Numbered from the stretch's first letter, positions 1-9,957 are shown. The stretch is 64,000 bases of DNA from JADJRG01 sp964474905 (GCA_964474905.1 CAYYUP010000020.1:1-64000); one strand, 5' to 3'. Numbers and translations: made by a program. The notes: generated by a model not told the origin, from the sequence alone.

Positions 1-36
1 TACACTGTACGAATACTATCTAGAGTGCATGAGCCT

Positions 37-468
37 TCAGCCCCGAGATGAGCCCGTCCCCTCAACAGAGGGCCAGACAAAACGAGCCCTCGCCTCCGGG
101 GAATCTAGGATCTCTTGGCTGTAGGTCCTGCGAATCACGGCCAGGCCGTCGATAAATAGATCGTCATTTGCGCGCTCAAACTCCTCAAAGCTATGATTTG
201 GAGTGAGTCGATGGCGTCGCTCGTGCACGATCATCACATAGGCCCAGGTGATCGTCTCGTGATAGCGCTCGGGTACCTGCAGATGGGTGACAAAGGCCAA
301 GAGACCGGCGCAAACCCGCTCGATCGCCGTGGTTAAAGGCAGCTCGCCGAGTAGCAGCCAGACCACGCGCAGGTGCTGGCGATGACCGAAGGGATCAACC
401 GTGCAGGCCGAGAACGCCGCGAGGAATTCGCGATCTGCGGCACTTTGAACTCGCGTACTCTCGCCCAT
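37..468 (-). CDS. Conserved hypothetical protein
   Basis: About 143 residues from the chosen ATG; a longer frame reaches 552 but its extra N-terminus is basic and low in structure, so the ATG at 468 is preferred. The core (a phenylalanine-glycine-histidine stretch, then HLRVVWLLLG, a helical segment and RYHETITWAYVMIVHERR) resembles an uncharacterised family with a FxHxxHLRxAWLYL and YHETIT pattern that I recall from many bacteria; no biochemical role is known to me. No signal peptide or membrane span is seen. It is transcribed away from the lipoprotein genes that follow. Function not assigned. Confidence 0.6.
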   Translation of the reverse strand: MGESTRVQSAADREFLAAFSACTVDPFGHRQHLRVVWLLLGELPLTTAIERVCAGLLAFVTHLQVPERYHETITWAYVMIVHERRHRLTPNHSFEEFERANDDLFIDGLAVIRRTYSQEILDSPEARARFVWPSVEGTGSSRG

Positions 469-724
469 CGCCGCAGAGCATACGCGATTTCGCCCGCCCT
501 GCACACCAGGTTTCAGGCCGCCTAGGAGCGAAGCTAAGCTAGGCGGGTGCAAATGCGATGTGCAGTTTCCTCCAAATCACACTCTCCATCGCGGTCGGAA
601 ATAATGGGTCCAAAATCCGACGGCCGCGGTAACTTTGGCGCCGCGGCCGCGTTTGGCCCCTACTCGCCGACAGACGCACATCATGCGCCCGTCCCTTCAC
701 GATCGAAGAATCGACCCTAGAACC

Positions 725-1384
725 ATGCGTACCCCTACCCCTCTACGTAACATCTTGAGCCTCGCGCTCCTCGCCTCCGTATCGACCGCCTGTACCAGTG
801 ACGACATGGGCACAAGCGACACCACCGCGAGCACCACCGCGACGACATCGACCACCGAGACCGGTTCCACTGGCTCCACCGGCTCCACCGGCTCTACCGG
901 CTCCACTGGCTCCACTGGCTCCACCGGCTCCACCGGCTCCACTGGCGGCTCGATGCCCTTCGGCGGCGAAGAGGATGTCGCGATGGGCAATGCCCTGTGG
1001 ACCGAGATCGACGGCCACATCGCCAATTGGGACGCCTACCCCGGCAAGGAGGGCTTGGTCCCCGGCATGAGCCCGCACGGCGCCTGGCAGCAGCTGCGGA
1101 TCAACGGCGTCGCCGCCAATGACCCGGCAAATCCCGTCGAAGGTTACATCGTCGTCAAGGACAACTACCTCGAGATGGACGAGGCCACCCTCGATTCGAT
1201 CACCGTCATGAAAAAGATCGACGGCTACAATCCCGACGCGGCCGATTGGTTCTGGGCGAAGTACAACCCCGACGGCACGCTCCAGGAGACCCCTGACGGT
1301 GTCGCCCTCGCCGGTGCGGTCGGCAAGTGCATCGGCTGTCATGCCGGCGGCGGTGGTGGCGATTACCTCTATATCAACGACTGA
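725..1384 (+). CDS. Cytochrome P460-like lipoprotein with GST-repeat linker
   Basis: The start at 725 puts a short hydrophobic signal (NILSLALLASVSTAC) directly at the N-terminus, ending in a lipobox-like cysteine. A Thr/Ser-rich linker follows with nine Gly-Ser-Thr units. The C-terminal ~140 residues carry features of cytochrome P460-type heme proteins: a SPHG motif, a VMKKIDGYNP segment followed by DWFW, and a final CIGCH c-type heme site close to the C-terminus. P460 proteins of ammonia oxidisers act on hydroxylamine or detoxify nitrogen oxides, but the substrate here cannot be read from sequence. Predicted to be an exported, lipid-anchored monoheme protein. The next gene begins 76 bp downstream and is also a GST-linker lipoprotein. 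Confidence 0.7.
   Translation: MRTPTPLRNILSLALLASVSTACTSDDMGTSDTTASTTATTSTTETGSTGSTGSTGSTGSTGSTGSTGSTGSTGGSMPFGGEEDVAMGNALWTEIDGHIANWDAYPGKEGLVPGMSPHGAWQQLRINGVAANDPANPVEGYIVVKDNYLEMDEATLDSITVMKKIDGYNPDAADWFWAKYNPDGTLQETPDGVALAGAVGKCIGCHAGGGGGDYLYIND
863..943 (+). repeat. 9-bp tandem repeat coding (Gly-Ser-Thr)9
   Basis: Nine copies of GGCTCCACC or GGCTCCACT with only synonymous changes at the third base of each codon. They encode a flexible linker between the lipid anchor and the heme domain. The same unit recurs at 1677-1757 and 38086-38175. Confidence 0.95.
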
Positions 1385-1460
1385 CACCGACCCCGCGCCA
1401 ACACTGCAGCCGATGCCCCAAGCACACCCGCGGGAGCATCGGCTGAGCTATTGTCGAGCG

Positions 1461-2306
1461 GTGCGACTGCTCTTCCGTCACGCCCCCCTCCTTACATGTG
1501 CCCTCGCCCTCGCCTGCGGCGACGATCAGGCCGCGACCTCGAGTGCGAGCACAACAAACTCGACCTCCGCGAGCTCCTCGTCTGGCAGCAGCAGTGAGTC
1601 CTCGTCGACCACAGAGAGCAGCGCGAGCTCGGGTTCATCGAGTTCGAGTTCATCGAGTTCCGGTTCATCGAGTTCCGGTTCCACCGGTTCCACCGGCTCC
1701 ACTGGCTCCACTGGCTCCACTGGCTCCACCGGCTCCACCGGCTCCACCGGCTCTACAACCGGGGGAGGCGATGGCTACGCCTGCGCGGACGACAGCGACT
1801 GTCTGATCATCAACGATTGTTGCGCCTGCGATCCGCATCACGTCGACGAACCCGCCCAGCCCTGCGACCAAGAGTGCCTGCAGCCGACCTGTGACGCCGT
1901 CGGCCTGCCCGACGCCCAGGCGATCTGCCGCTTTGGCCGTTGCACCTTCGCCAAAATCACCTGCAACCCACTCGGCATCAACTGCAAGGCGCTAGAGCCC
2001 GACTGCCCGCCCGGCATGGTCGCGAGCGTCTTTGACGACGGCGGCTTCAAGTGCTGGACCGGCGCTTGCGTGCCCGCCGAGGCCTGCGATTGGGTGCCCG
2101 ATTGCTCCTACTGCGAGGCCCCCGATCTGACCTGCGTGTCCAAGCTGCAAAAGGGCGCGTATCAGCTCTGCGAGCCCATCCCCTTAGAGTGCGACGACGG
2201 CCCCGTCAATTGCTCCTGCGCCGAGGTCATCTGCGAGCAATCACCGCCGCACACGATCTGCCACGACCTCAACGACAGCCTCGGCTGCGAATGCCCGAAT
2301 TGCTGA
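1461..2306 (+). CDS. Cysteine-rich lipoprotein with GST-repeat linker
   Basis: The GTG at 1461 is chosen because it directly precedes a signal peptide (VRLLFRHAPLLTCALALAC) with a clear LALAC lipobox and avoids a long overlap with the upstream gene. After the anchor come Ser-rich tracts, nine Gly-Ser-Thr units, then a domain of about 170 residues with many cysteines (for example DCCACDP, CNPLGINC, DWVPDCSYC, SLGCECPNC). Cysteine-rich lipoproteins of this style are abundant in myxobacteria and have no known biochemical role. Likely surface exposed and disulfide stabilised. Function not assigned. Confidence 0.75.
   Translation: MRLLFRHAPLLTCALALACGDDQAATSSASTTNSTSASSSSGSSSESSSTTESSASSGSSSSSSSSSGSSSSGSTGSTGSTGSTGSTGSTGSTGSTGSTTGGGDGYACADDSDCLIINDCCACDPHHVDEPAQPCDQECLQPTCDAVGLPDAQAICRFGRCTFAKITCNPLGINCKALEPDCPPGMVASVFDDGGFKCWTGACVPAEACDWVPDCSYCEAPDLTCVSKLQKGAYQLCEPIPLECDDGPVNCSCAEVICEQSPPHTICHDLNDSLGCECPNC
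1677..1757 (+). repeat. 9-bp tandem repeat coding (Gly-Ser-Thr)9
   Basis: Nine near-identical 9-bp units preceded by shorter Ser-rich repeats (GGTTCATCGAGTTC-like). Same unit as in the neighbouring lipoprotein gene, so the two genes share about 81 bp of nearly interchangeable DNA. Confidence 0.95.
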
Positions 2307-2464
2307 ACCTGCTCGGCCCGTCGCGCGCGCTTGCCCCTGTGATCCCGAGCACACTGCGGCGGGCCGCAGAGGCCCTGCCCGCCCCCGAGATCCGCCGAGA
2401 GATTGCCCCTAGGACCAGCAACCCCCTATTCTTTGGGCTGGCGCCGCTCGGCGCCCCCTGAGGT

Positions 2465-5152
2465 ATGGCCAGCACGATCCATGAGCGCATCTTTGGGGCC
2501 CTCGCCTCGCTCTCTCTCCGCCACCCGAAGCCGCTGCTGGTCCTGACCGGCGGACTGATTCTCGCCTCGGCTGCGCTCATCCCGTCGATCAGCGTCAGCA
2601 CTTCGCGCTACGCCCTGGTCGCCGACGACGAGCCCCACCAGGCGCGGATGTACCGCTTCTTCGATCGCTTTGGCACCCCCGACGCGCCGGCGATGGTGGT
2701 CAGCGGCGGCACCCCAGAGCAGCGCCAAAAGGTGGTCACCAAGCTCAGTGCCGAGCTCAATACGATGCCCGAGCTGAACGGGCGATTGATCGCCCGCACC
2801 GGCCCCTCCGACGCCGCCGAGGTCCTGCTCCTGCACGCGCCCGAGATGCTCGCGGAGGTCGGCGGCCAGCTGCCGCCGGGCATCGACTTGGCGGCGACGA
2901 TCGAAGGCGGACTGCCGGCGTGGTTTGGGGCGCTCGCCGGCCAGCTGAGCGCCGGCCTGGACGGCGAAGCCAACGCGACGCCCGAGCAAATGGCCCAGGC
3001 GTTTGAGGGCATGGCGGGCATCGCCGCCACCTTCGAGACCGTCCTAAATGGCGGCGATCCGCTCTCCGAAATCGAGTACGGCGAACAGCTCGCACGCAAG
3101 GATCTCGACAGCAAGGGGTATCTGATCACGGCCGACGGCAAGAACCACGTGATCACCATGTTCCCCGAGCTGCCGAGCGACGACACGGCAGCGCTGCGGC
3201 CCCTGATCGAGGGCATCCGCGCCCGCCGCGATGATGTCCTAAAGGACAGCCCCACCGAGATCGAAGCCCGCCTCACCGGCCTGCCCGCGCTCAAAGTCGA
3301 CGAGGACGACCTCCTGCAGATCAGCCTTCTGGTCTCGAGCGGCGCCTCTGGCCTCGGCATCTTCCTGCTCTGTCTTCTTCTCTTTCGCTCGTTTCGCCAG
3401 ACGATCCTCGCGCTGACGCCCCTACTCGCCGGCACCATCATCTCGCTCGGCATCGTCAAGCTGCTCTACGGCGGCCTCAACCTGATCACCGCCTCGTTCA
3501 TCTCGGTACTGCTCGGCCTTGGCATCGATCTCTCGGTGCACGTGCTCACCCGGATCAACGAAGAGCGGCGCAGCGGCAAGCCGGTCGCCGAAGCGCTCCG
3601 GCACGCGGTCATCCAGACAGGCCCCGGCATCCTCAGTGCCGCACTGATCACCGCGGTCGCCTTTCTCACCACCACCACCACCGACTTCACGGCCTACAGC
3701 GAGCTCGGTGTGATCACCGCGATCGGCCTCGCCGTGATCGTCGTCGCCACTCTGGTCGCCTTCCCGGCGCTGCTCAGTCAGACCACCAAAGCCGCCGCGA
3801 CGATCAGCCCCGAGGCCCCCGGCGTCGGCCTCATCCCCGGCATCATCCGCCGCGCCCGGATCCCCCTGATCGTAGTCGGCATCGCCGCGGGCATCGCTGG
3901 CGGCTTCTCGCTGCCGCGGATCGACTTCGCCTCGCGCACCTTCGACTTCATGCCCACCGAGACCGAGAGCGTCGCCGCCCTCGACTTCTTAGAGCACGAC
4001 CCGACGATGAGCCCGATGTACGCCAACCTCACCGCCGACAGCATCGAGTCGGCGCGAGAGATGGCGACGAAACTGCGGGCACTCGACTCGGTCGCCGGTG
4101 TGCAGACGGCCTCGGACTTGCTGCCCGAACTCGACAAAAAACGCCTGAGCGACCTCCGCCGCGGCCTCGCGCTCTTCGGCGATCGGGCGATCGACTTCGA
4201 TCGCCTGCGCGCCCGCAAAACCACTCCAGAAGAGCTGCTGCCCGCCGTCGGCGAGGTCGTCGATGTGCTCGAGGAAGTCCGCTTCGCGATCGAACAGGGC
4301 GGTCAACCAACCGCCGCAGTCGACCGGGCCATCACCGCCTTTAAGTCGCTCAAGACCCGCCTTAAAAGCGCCGACGAGCCCACCAAGGCCCGCCTCGCCG
4401 CGATCGAAGGCGAAGCTGGCGGCATGCTGCAACGGGCGGTGACCACCGCCCAGGCGGTCGCCAAGCGCGGCCACTACCTGCCCGAAGACCTGCCCGAGAT
4501 GCTGCGCAAGCGCTTTGTCAGCCGCAAGGGCGATGCGCTCGCGCTCTACGTCGTGCCCTCGGGCGAGTTTTGGGAGGGCGAAGTCGCCGAGCGTTTCACC
4601 GCCGATGTCGAGGCGATCGACCCCGAAGCCTCGGGGCTCGCGATCAATACCCACCTCCACGAGGTCATGATCCTCGACGGCTTCCGCCGGGCCGCAGGAC
4701 TCGCCGCCGCGCTGATCCTGCTCCTTTTAATGATCGACTTCCGCGGCATTAAAAATGCCCTCTTGGCGCTGGTGCCCACGGTGCTTGGCTGGCTGTGGAT
4801 GCTCGCAGTAATGGCCCTTTTTGGCCTCTCGTTTAACGTGGTCAACGTCATCTGCCTGCCCCTGGTCATCGGCATCGGCACCGCCTTTGGCGTGCATCTG
4901 ATGCACCGCGCAGAGGAGAGCGCCAGCGAAAACGGCGGGGTCGCCTCGCTCGACGATCTACTGCGCGGCACCGGTAGCGCGGTGATCATCTCGGCATTGA
5001 CAACGATGGTCGGCTTTGGCGCCCTGATGCTCGGCAAACACGGCGCGATGCTCAGCCTCGGCCTAACGATGGTCATCGGCATCGCCACCTGCCTGGCCGC
5101 GAGCGTGCTGGTGCTGCCGGCAGTGCTCCACCTGCTCGGCCGCGCCCGCTGA
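2465..5152 (+). CDS. RND superfamily (MMPL/HAE3-like) exporter
   Basis: An 895-residue inner-membrane protein with the duplicated RND layout: one N-terminal span (about residues 24-45), a large periplasmic loop, a cluster of five spans (about 280-440), a second span near 468, a second large loop, and a final cluster of spans (about 740-890). The first cluster contains GLGIDLSVHVLTR, the second GIGTAFGVHLMHR; the first keeps the acidic residue typical of proton-coupled RND pumps, while the second lacks it. Such proteins (COG1033 type) export lipids or other hydrophobic compounds using the proton motive force. The substrate is unknown. No adaptor protein or outer-membrane channel lies beside it, which fits the stand-alone HAE3/MMPL class. 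Confidence 0.88.
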   Translation: MASTIHERIFGALASLSLRHPKPLLVLTGGLILASAALIPSISVSTSRYALVADDEPHQARMYRFFDRFGTPDAPAMVVSGGTPEQRQKVVTKLSAELNTMPELNGRLIARTGPSDAAEVLLLHAPEMLAEVGGQLPPGIDLAATIEGGLPAWFGALAGQLSAGLDGEANATPEQMAQAFEGMAGIAATFETVLNGGDPLSEIEYGEQLARKDLDSKGYLITADGKNHVITMFPELPSDDTAALRPLIEGIRARRDDVLKDSPTEIEARLTGLPALKVDEDDLLQISLLVSSGASGLGIFLLCLLLFRSFRQTILALTPLLAGTIISLGIVKLLYGGLNLITASFISVLLGLGIDLSVHVLTRINEERRSGKPVAEALRHAVIQTGPGILSAALITAVAFLTTTTTDFTAYSELGVITAIGLAVIVVATLVAFPALLSQTTKAAATISPEAPGVGLIPGIIRRARIPLIVVGIAAGIAGGFSLPRIDFASRTFDFMPTETESVAALDFLEHDPTMSPMYANLTADSIESAREMATKLRALDSVAGVQTASDLLPELDKKRLSDLRRGLALFGDRAIDFDRLRARKTTPEELLPAVGEVVDVLEEVRFAIEQGGQPTAAVDRAITAFKSLKTRLKSADEPTKARLAAIEGEAGGMLQRAVTTAQAVAKRGHYLPEDLPEMLRKRFVSRKGDALALYVVPSGEFWEGEVAERFTADVEAIDPEASGLAINTHLHEVMILDGFRRAAGLAAALILLLLMIDFRGIKNALLALVPTVLGWLWMLAVMALFGLSFNVVNVICLPLVIGIGTAFGVHLMHRAEESASENGGVASLDDLLRGTGSAVIISALTTMVGFGALMLGKHGAMLSLGLTMVIGIATCLAASVLVLPAVLHLLGRAR

Positions 5153-5252
5153 GCGAGCTACGACCGCGCTCGACAGTCGCACGACTCCAGAGCGCCACGG
5201 CAACATTGCTCGCAAAGACGACCGACGAACACCGTTTAGGAATCCCCCGAGT

Positions 5253-5282
5253 CCCGTGGCAACGGTAGAACGTCGCCACGGG
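5253..5282. promoter_or_regulatory. 8-bp inverted repeat in the intergenic region after the exporter
   Basis: CCCGTGGC and GCCACGGG are perfect reverse complements separated by 14 bases. There is no T-run, so this is either a weak transcript-end hairpin for the exporter gene or a protein-binding site ahead of the GAF-STAS gene. The remainder of the 309-bp gap (5153-5461) shows nothing else I can name. Confidence 0.3.
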
Positions 5283-5461
5283 AATGTGGCTATCCGCAAT
5301 CGCGGGTCGCGCGACCGTATTCGCCCGGTTGCCCAAGGCAAGAAGCGTCGATTTGCATCCACAAATCACGTCTACCGCGATTCATGAGATCGCTCTATCG
5401 CCCCCCATGCACGCACGCGAATGATACCGACAGGTTTCCCGGCTAGACATGCCCGAGCCCC

Positions 5462-6535
5462 GTGGGCATGATCGGCACCATGGACGAGTCTGAGTTCAAC
5501 AGCCGCCTGACGGATGCTGAGACCGAGTACAACGAGCTCCTCGCCTACACGCGCCGCCTCGATTTGATCGCCGACTTCATCCAAAAGCTCGGCGCTTCAG
5601 AGTCGTTTCGGGAGGTTTTGCAAAGTGTATCTCATTACCTCAAGCTGATCTTCCCGAGGGTCTCCCGCACCAGCGTGGTCCTCGTCGATCCCGAGGATCA
5701 GTCGCTCACGGTCTTCGCCCTGTACGGAGTCATCTCGGGTATTCCTGTGGGCAAAGATCTGGCGATCGAAGGAACACTCGTAGGAGCTTGCGTCACCCGT
5801 CGCACCTCCATCTTTGAGGTCGCATCCGAAACTCAGCCCAGCCAGTTCAGCGAGACCCGCCTGCTCCAAAAAGCGGGACTGCACGCCATCCTGGTCGCGC
5901 CGATGATCAGCAAAGGTCGAGTTGTCGGTACCCTCAACATGGGTGCACCCTCCGCCGAGCACTACCACCCACAGGACGAAAAACTCCTCAACACTATCGC
6001 AACCTCACTCGCCACCTATTTGCAGCTTCTAGAGTCGGTCAAGGGCCTCGCTGAGTCGCTTGACCAGGTCCAGCAGACCAACGCCGATCTGGAGCACCAG
6101 CTCCAACTGCGCATGAGTGCAGAGAACGAACTCCGCGACCGCGAGCGCGTGATTTCAGCGCAGTACGAGCAGATGTTGGCCATGTCTGCGCCATTGCTGC
6201 CGATCAACGAGCACGTCGTTGTCCTACCGCTGGTCGGCTCGCTTACCCAGGGCCGGGTCGCACGCATCACCGAGGTCGCGCTCGCTGGGGTTCAGGCGCG
6301 CAAGGCTAACACTGTGATCATTGACCTCACCGGGCTCGATGCTGCGGATCCCCTCTTCGCCGATGCACTGGCGAAGATCTCCAAGGCCCTCGGCCTGCTC
6401 GGATGCACAACATTGATCACCGGCATCGGCCCCCAACTCGCGCAGCTGCTTGTGCATCACGATGTCAAGCTGGACGCGACCCATGTCTACTCTACGCTGC
6501 AGGCGGCGGTATCCGCCGCGCTACGAGCGGGTTAA
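5462..6535 (+). CDS. GAF-STAS domain regulatory protein
   Basis: About 357 residues. Residues ~35-190 form a GAF-type sensory domain, followed by a charged helical linker (~190-235) and a C-terminal STAS domain (~240-355) with the pattern NTVIIDLTGLDAADP seen in RsbR/RsbS-like anti-anti-sigma proteins, although the usual phosphoacceptor position carries aspartate/alanine rather than an obvious serine. Proteins of this kind sense a signal and control partner kinases or sigma-factor cascades, often in stressosome-like complexes. Three in-frame starts exist (GTG 5462, ATG 5468, ATG 5480); none has a strong ribosome site. It ends 8 bp from the end of the convergent Ser/Thr kinase gene, and the pair sits beside the injection-system operon. 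Regulation of that operon is only an inference. Confidence 0.8.
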   Translation: MGMIGTMDESEFNSRLTDAETEYNELLAYTRRLDLIADFIQKLGASESFREVLQSVSHYLKLIFPRVSRTSVVLVDPEDQSLTVFALYGVISGIPVGKDLAIEGTLVGACVTRRTSIFEVASETQPSQFSETRLLQKAGLHAILVAPMISKGRVVGTLNMGAPSAEHYHPQDEKLLNTIATSLATYLQLLESVKGLAESLDQVQQTNADLEHQLQLRMSAENELRDRERVISAQYEQMLAMSAPLLPINEHVVVLPLVGSLTQGRVARITEVALAGVQARKANTVIIDLTGLDAADPLFADALAKISKALGLLGCTTLITGIGPQLAQLLVHHDVKLDATHVYSTLQAAVSAALRAG

Positions 6536-6543
6536 TACGCCCC

Positions 6544-9468
6544 CTAGTTGCCCTGTCGCGCCCGCTCGGCGACCCGCAAAAGAGCGCGCTGCTGTGCCGC
6601 CAGCGACTCATTATTCGCCTCATGACCGGCCAAATCGCGGCCCGCCATCTCGACGAGATCCAGGGCCAAAGCCCCCCCACGTTCGCTGCGATCGGGATCC
6701 GCAAGCAGGATCCGCGCGAGCATAAGGCGAACCTTGGCGAGTTCATCGGCGGCGATCTTGCCACCCCCGCAGAGCTTGAGTGCCGCTCGTGCCTCGATCT
6801 CGGCCTCGGCCCGTCGACCCAGGCCAAAGAGAGCACGGGCCAGTTCGCGCTGGACCGGACCGAGCTCAGGCCGATCGTGCCCGAGAGCGGCCCGCATCAC
6901 CGCCAAGGCCGGCCTCAGATGCGCCTCGGCCTCGACAAAACGCTCCCGATCGTTGAGCACCTCGCCGAGGTTTCCTCGGAGCGCTCCGGTCGACGGATGA
7001 TCGGCACCCAGGGAGGCCTCGGCGATCATGTACGCCCGCTCCATCAAGACCTCGGCGCCCTCGATATCCCCGAGCTTGTAGCGGGCAACCGCAAGACTCG
7101 ACACGTAGAGCATTGACTTTACGCTGCTATCACCATAAACGGACTCGGCGATCGCGACGGCCCGCTCGATGTGCATCACCGCCGCCTGGTAATCACCGCT
7201 CTGGATCTCGAGTTCGCCCAGGTTCGAGAGAATCGTGGCATTTTCTGGGTGCTCGGCACCACGGGCTCGCTCGGAGATCTCGAGCGCACGCGCAGCGATC
7301 TCGATGCCGTCGGCAAAACGACCCTCGTGGGCCGCGACCAACGCTAGCTTCGTGAGCACATCCGCGTTGTCCGGATGATGGGGCCCAAGGGCCACCTCGA
7401 CGATCGCCAGGGCCTCGCGGAGACTGGCTCGAGCCTCGGCGTTGCGGCCCCGCTTGAAGAGCGTCGCGCCCTTGACCCGCAGCGCCGCCGCGATCTTCGG
7501 ATGGTTCGCGCTGAGCTCCCGCTTGCGGATTTTTAGCGCCTCCTCGACGTCTTCGAGCGCCCGTTCATAGGCCCCCTGACCCATGTAGTGCTCCGCCCGA
7601 CCGGCGTAGAAATCCGCGACAACGAGTTTCCTACCGAGCAGCCTGACCTCGGCCTCGGCCTGCTTGATCCAAACCTCGGCCCGCTCGGGCGGCGCTTGGA
7701 TCACAGTTACGACCCTCAGCAGTTCAATGGTCGCGGCCGCAGCCACCTCGTCATGACCGATCGCCCGCGCCTCGTAATAGGCCTTGACCAACGATTCATC
7801 GGCATCCTCGTAGTTGCCCTCTCCCAAGAGCAAGCGACCGCGCTCGAGAGCCACCTCGACCGCCAACATCGGCTCGTCGACTGCCAACGCCCGACCGCGA
7901 AGGGCTATGAGCGCAGCCAAACCCTCGGCATTTTTTCCCGCCCGGCCGAGCGCGGCGGCATCGGCCACTTCCCCGCGGAGCACCTCTAAACGGGCCGCTA
8001 GTTCCGGATCCAGCGCTCTGGTCGCACCCCGACGGAGGTACTCGATATCCTCACAGAGGCGTAGATCGCCGTGCTCGGTCAGCTCCGCCACCGCCGAGAC
8101 CGCCCGCTCAACTACGTCCGCATCCGCGTTGACAAATGTGCGCACAACAGCGTCAAACTCCCGCCGACGGGAGCGCAGGCAGGCCATCTGGAGATCGAGG
8201 ATGTCGCTCGATCGCTCGCCCCGACGGTGGGCCAAGCAGGCCTCCCGATAGCTGTAGATCCAGGCATCCCGGTACTCGCCCAGGCGCTCGACGACCCGAG
8301 CACTCGCATCCGCCGAATACGCGAGCCCGGTCGCCGCGAAGGCACTCGTCAATGCCTCCTCGCGGGCCTCATCCCAGACTGTACTCATTCCCTGGTCACC
8401 GCCGCTACAGGCCTCCGCATCCGTTCGGATCGCGTACGCGACCAAACCCGCCGCCACCGTCAAGACACCGCCAAAGGCGATCCCAAGGAGCCAGCGACGG
8501 CGACGTTTAGCGGGATCCTTGCCCAGGGCCGCGATGAAATCGGTCATCGTCGCAAAGCGAGCCCGCGGATCGATCGCGAGCCCGCGGAGCATCGCCCGCC
8601 GCAGCCACGCCGGGATTCGTCGCCCCTCCAGGGGCTCGCTCAAGCGCTGCTTGAGCACCGCGTGCATGATCTGCCCCTGATCGTCACCGGCAAAGGGGCG
8701 AACCCCGTAGAGCATCTCGTAAAGAACGATCGAGAAGGCAAAGACATCGGAGCGGGCGTCGGCGGTCTCGCGCAGATGCTGCTCCGGTGACATGTACGCC
8801 GGAGTCCCGATCAGAGTGTGGGCCTGGGTAAGTTCACTTTTTAGCGAACCCAACCCGCTCGCCGAAAAGCGAGCTCCGACCGCCGATGCATTGAGCAGAT
8901 CGTCGCCCTCGCTGCCATCGCCATCCGCACGAACAAGTCCAAAGTCGAGCACCCGCACCCGACCGTCGGCGCCGACGATCACGTTGTCGGGCTTGTAGTC
9001 GCGATGCACAAGGCCGACCTCGTGGGCCGCCGCGAGCCCCCGCCCAGCCTCGATGCAGCAGCGAAGGATGTCCCGCCACGAGCGCTTCTCCCTCGCCGCC
9101 CACTCGCGTAGGGACTCGCCCTCGATGTACTCCATCGCGACAAATACCCGACCCTTAAACACGCCCGCCTCGTACACCTGCACGACATTCGGATGGGAAA
9201 GGCGAGCCAGCCCCTGGGCCTCGCGAAGCATCCGAGCGTAGACATCACCGGCCCGCTGCCCCATCGGCCGAACAAGCTTGATCGCGACGCGACGGCCCAG
9301 GCTCTCGTCGTAGGCGACATAGACCTCGCCCATCGCCCCCTCGCCGAGCTTGCGCAGGATGACGTAGCGGCCGACTTGCGTGAGCTGATCTTCATCACCA
9401 ACCGGTGTCGACTCCGAGGTCGCAGCTTTCGTGCGCGACGGCGGATCGGCCACCGTAACCTCAACCAT
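6544..9468 (-). CDS. Ser/Thr protein kinase with transmembrane segment and TPR repeats
   Basis: About 974 residues from the ATG at 9468; an upstream start at 9531 is possible. The Hanks-type kinase domain (~residues 35-320) has every key motif: glycine loop GEGAMGEV (~42), VAIK lysine (~64), catalytic HRDYKPDN (~155), DFG (~175) and GTPAYMSPEQ (~221). A basic patch and one transmembrane helix (WLLGIAFGGVLTVAAGLVAY, ~326-347) follow, then about 600 residues of helical TPR-type repeats, the last six or so close to the 42-residue kinesin-light-chain spacing. Kinase-TPR fusions are frequent in myxobacteria and phosphorylate Thr/Ser of partner proteins. The gene is divergent from the eCIS operon and convergent with the GAF-STAS gene. 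Confidence 0.93.
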   Translation of the reverse strand: MVEVTVADPPSRTKAATSESTPVGDEDQLTQVGRYVILRKLGEGAMGEVYVAYDESLGRRVAIKLVRPMGQRAGDVYARMLREAQGLARLSHPNVVQVYEAGVFKGRVFVAMEYIEGESLREWAAREKRSWRDILRCCIEAGRGLAAAHEVGLVHRDYKPDNVIVGADGRVRVLDFGLVRADGDGSEGDDLLNASAVGARFSASGLGSLKSELTQAHTLIGTPAYMSPEQHLRETADARSDVFAFSIVLYEMLYGVRPFAGDDQGQIMHAVLKQRLSEPLEGRRIPAWLRRAMLRGLAIDPRARFATMTDFIAALGKDPAKRRRRWLLGIAFGGVLTVAAGLVAYAIRTDAEACSGGDQGMSTVWDEAREEALTSAFAATGLAYSADASARVVERLGEYRDAWIYSYREACLAHRRGERSSDILDLQMACLRSRRREFDAVVRTFVNADADVVERAVSAVAELTEHGDLRLCEDIEYLRRGATRALDPELAARLEVLRGEVADAAALGRAGKNAEGLAALIALRGRALAVDEPMLAVEVALERGRLLLGEGNYEDADESLVKAYYEARAIGHDEVAAAATIELLRVVTVIQAPPERAEVWIKQAEAEVRLLGRKLVVADFYAGRAEHYMGQGAYERALEDVEEALKIRKRELSANHPKIAAALRVKGATLFKRGRNAEARASLREALAIVEVALGPHHPDNADVLTKLALVAAHEGRFADGIEIAARALEISERARGAEHPENATILSNLGELEIQSGDYQAAVMHIERAVAIAESVYGDSSVKSMLYVSSLAVARYKLGDIEGAEVLMERAYMIAEASLGADHPSTGALRGNLGEVLNDRERFVEAEAHLRPALAVMRAALGHDRPELGPVQRELARALFGLGRRAEAEIEARAALKLCGGGKIAADELAKVRLMLARILLADPDRSERGGALALDLVEMAGRDLAGHEANNESLAAQQRALLRVAERARQGN

Positions 9469-9957
9469 GCTCACAGCAGAGATGCTGCCGCCGAAGGTCG
9501 TGGTCCTATCTCCCTCTGCGCCGCTCCTCACGAAACCTCAACTGACCGCGCATGGACACTCTCATCGGCAGTTATAGCCGTCAACTCGCACAAGCGCTCG
9601 GGCTCAAAAATGCACTACAACAACATCGAACAGCTTCTGCACTTCCGCTCCTGGGAGGCATGATGGCGGACATAAACGAACCGCAAGCGCGACCTGCTGC
9701 ATAGGACATGTAGTCTTAATTGGCGATCCCGATCGAGCCAGACCGACCACAGCGCTCACTATATACACTTCATTTACCGGAGCCGCCCCGTGGACTATGC
9801 AAACGCTCAGCGCATGTTCAAGCCAGCAGGCGCGCTAAGGTATCCGCCGCTCATCACCTCCGAAAAGAGCGCCGCGCAGCGCTCATTTTCGAAATCGCCA
9901 CCCTTCATTAAGCTCATGTAAAGCTCCTTCGCATTCCCGAATGCACGCATTTAACGG

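Noticed and set aside
863..943. CRISPR-like look of short tandem repeats
   Set aside because: Units are 9 bp with no spacers and are in frame inside lipoprotein genes; the 216-bp fibre repeats are likewise coding.
697..1026. Antisense (Val-Glu-Pro)n frames over the GST repeats, also at 1526-1747 and 37836-38246
   Set aside because: They arise from reading the 9-bp repeat on the other strand; no start signal and no conserved flanks.
9720..9911. Small forward frame in the kinase-eCIS intergenic region
   Set aside because: 63 codons, no ribosome site, composition unlike the neighbours; better explained as regulatory DNA.
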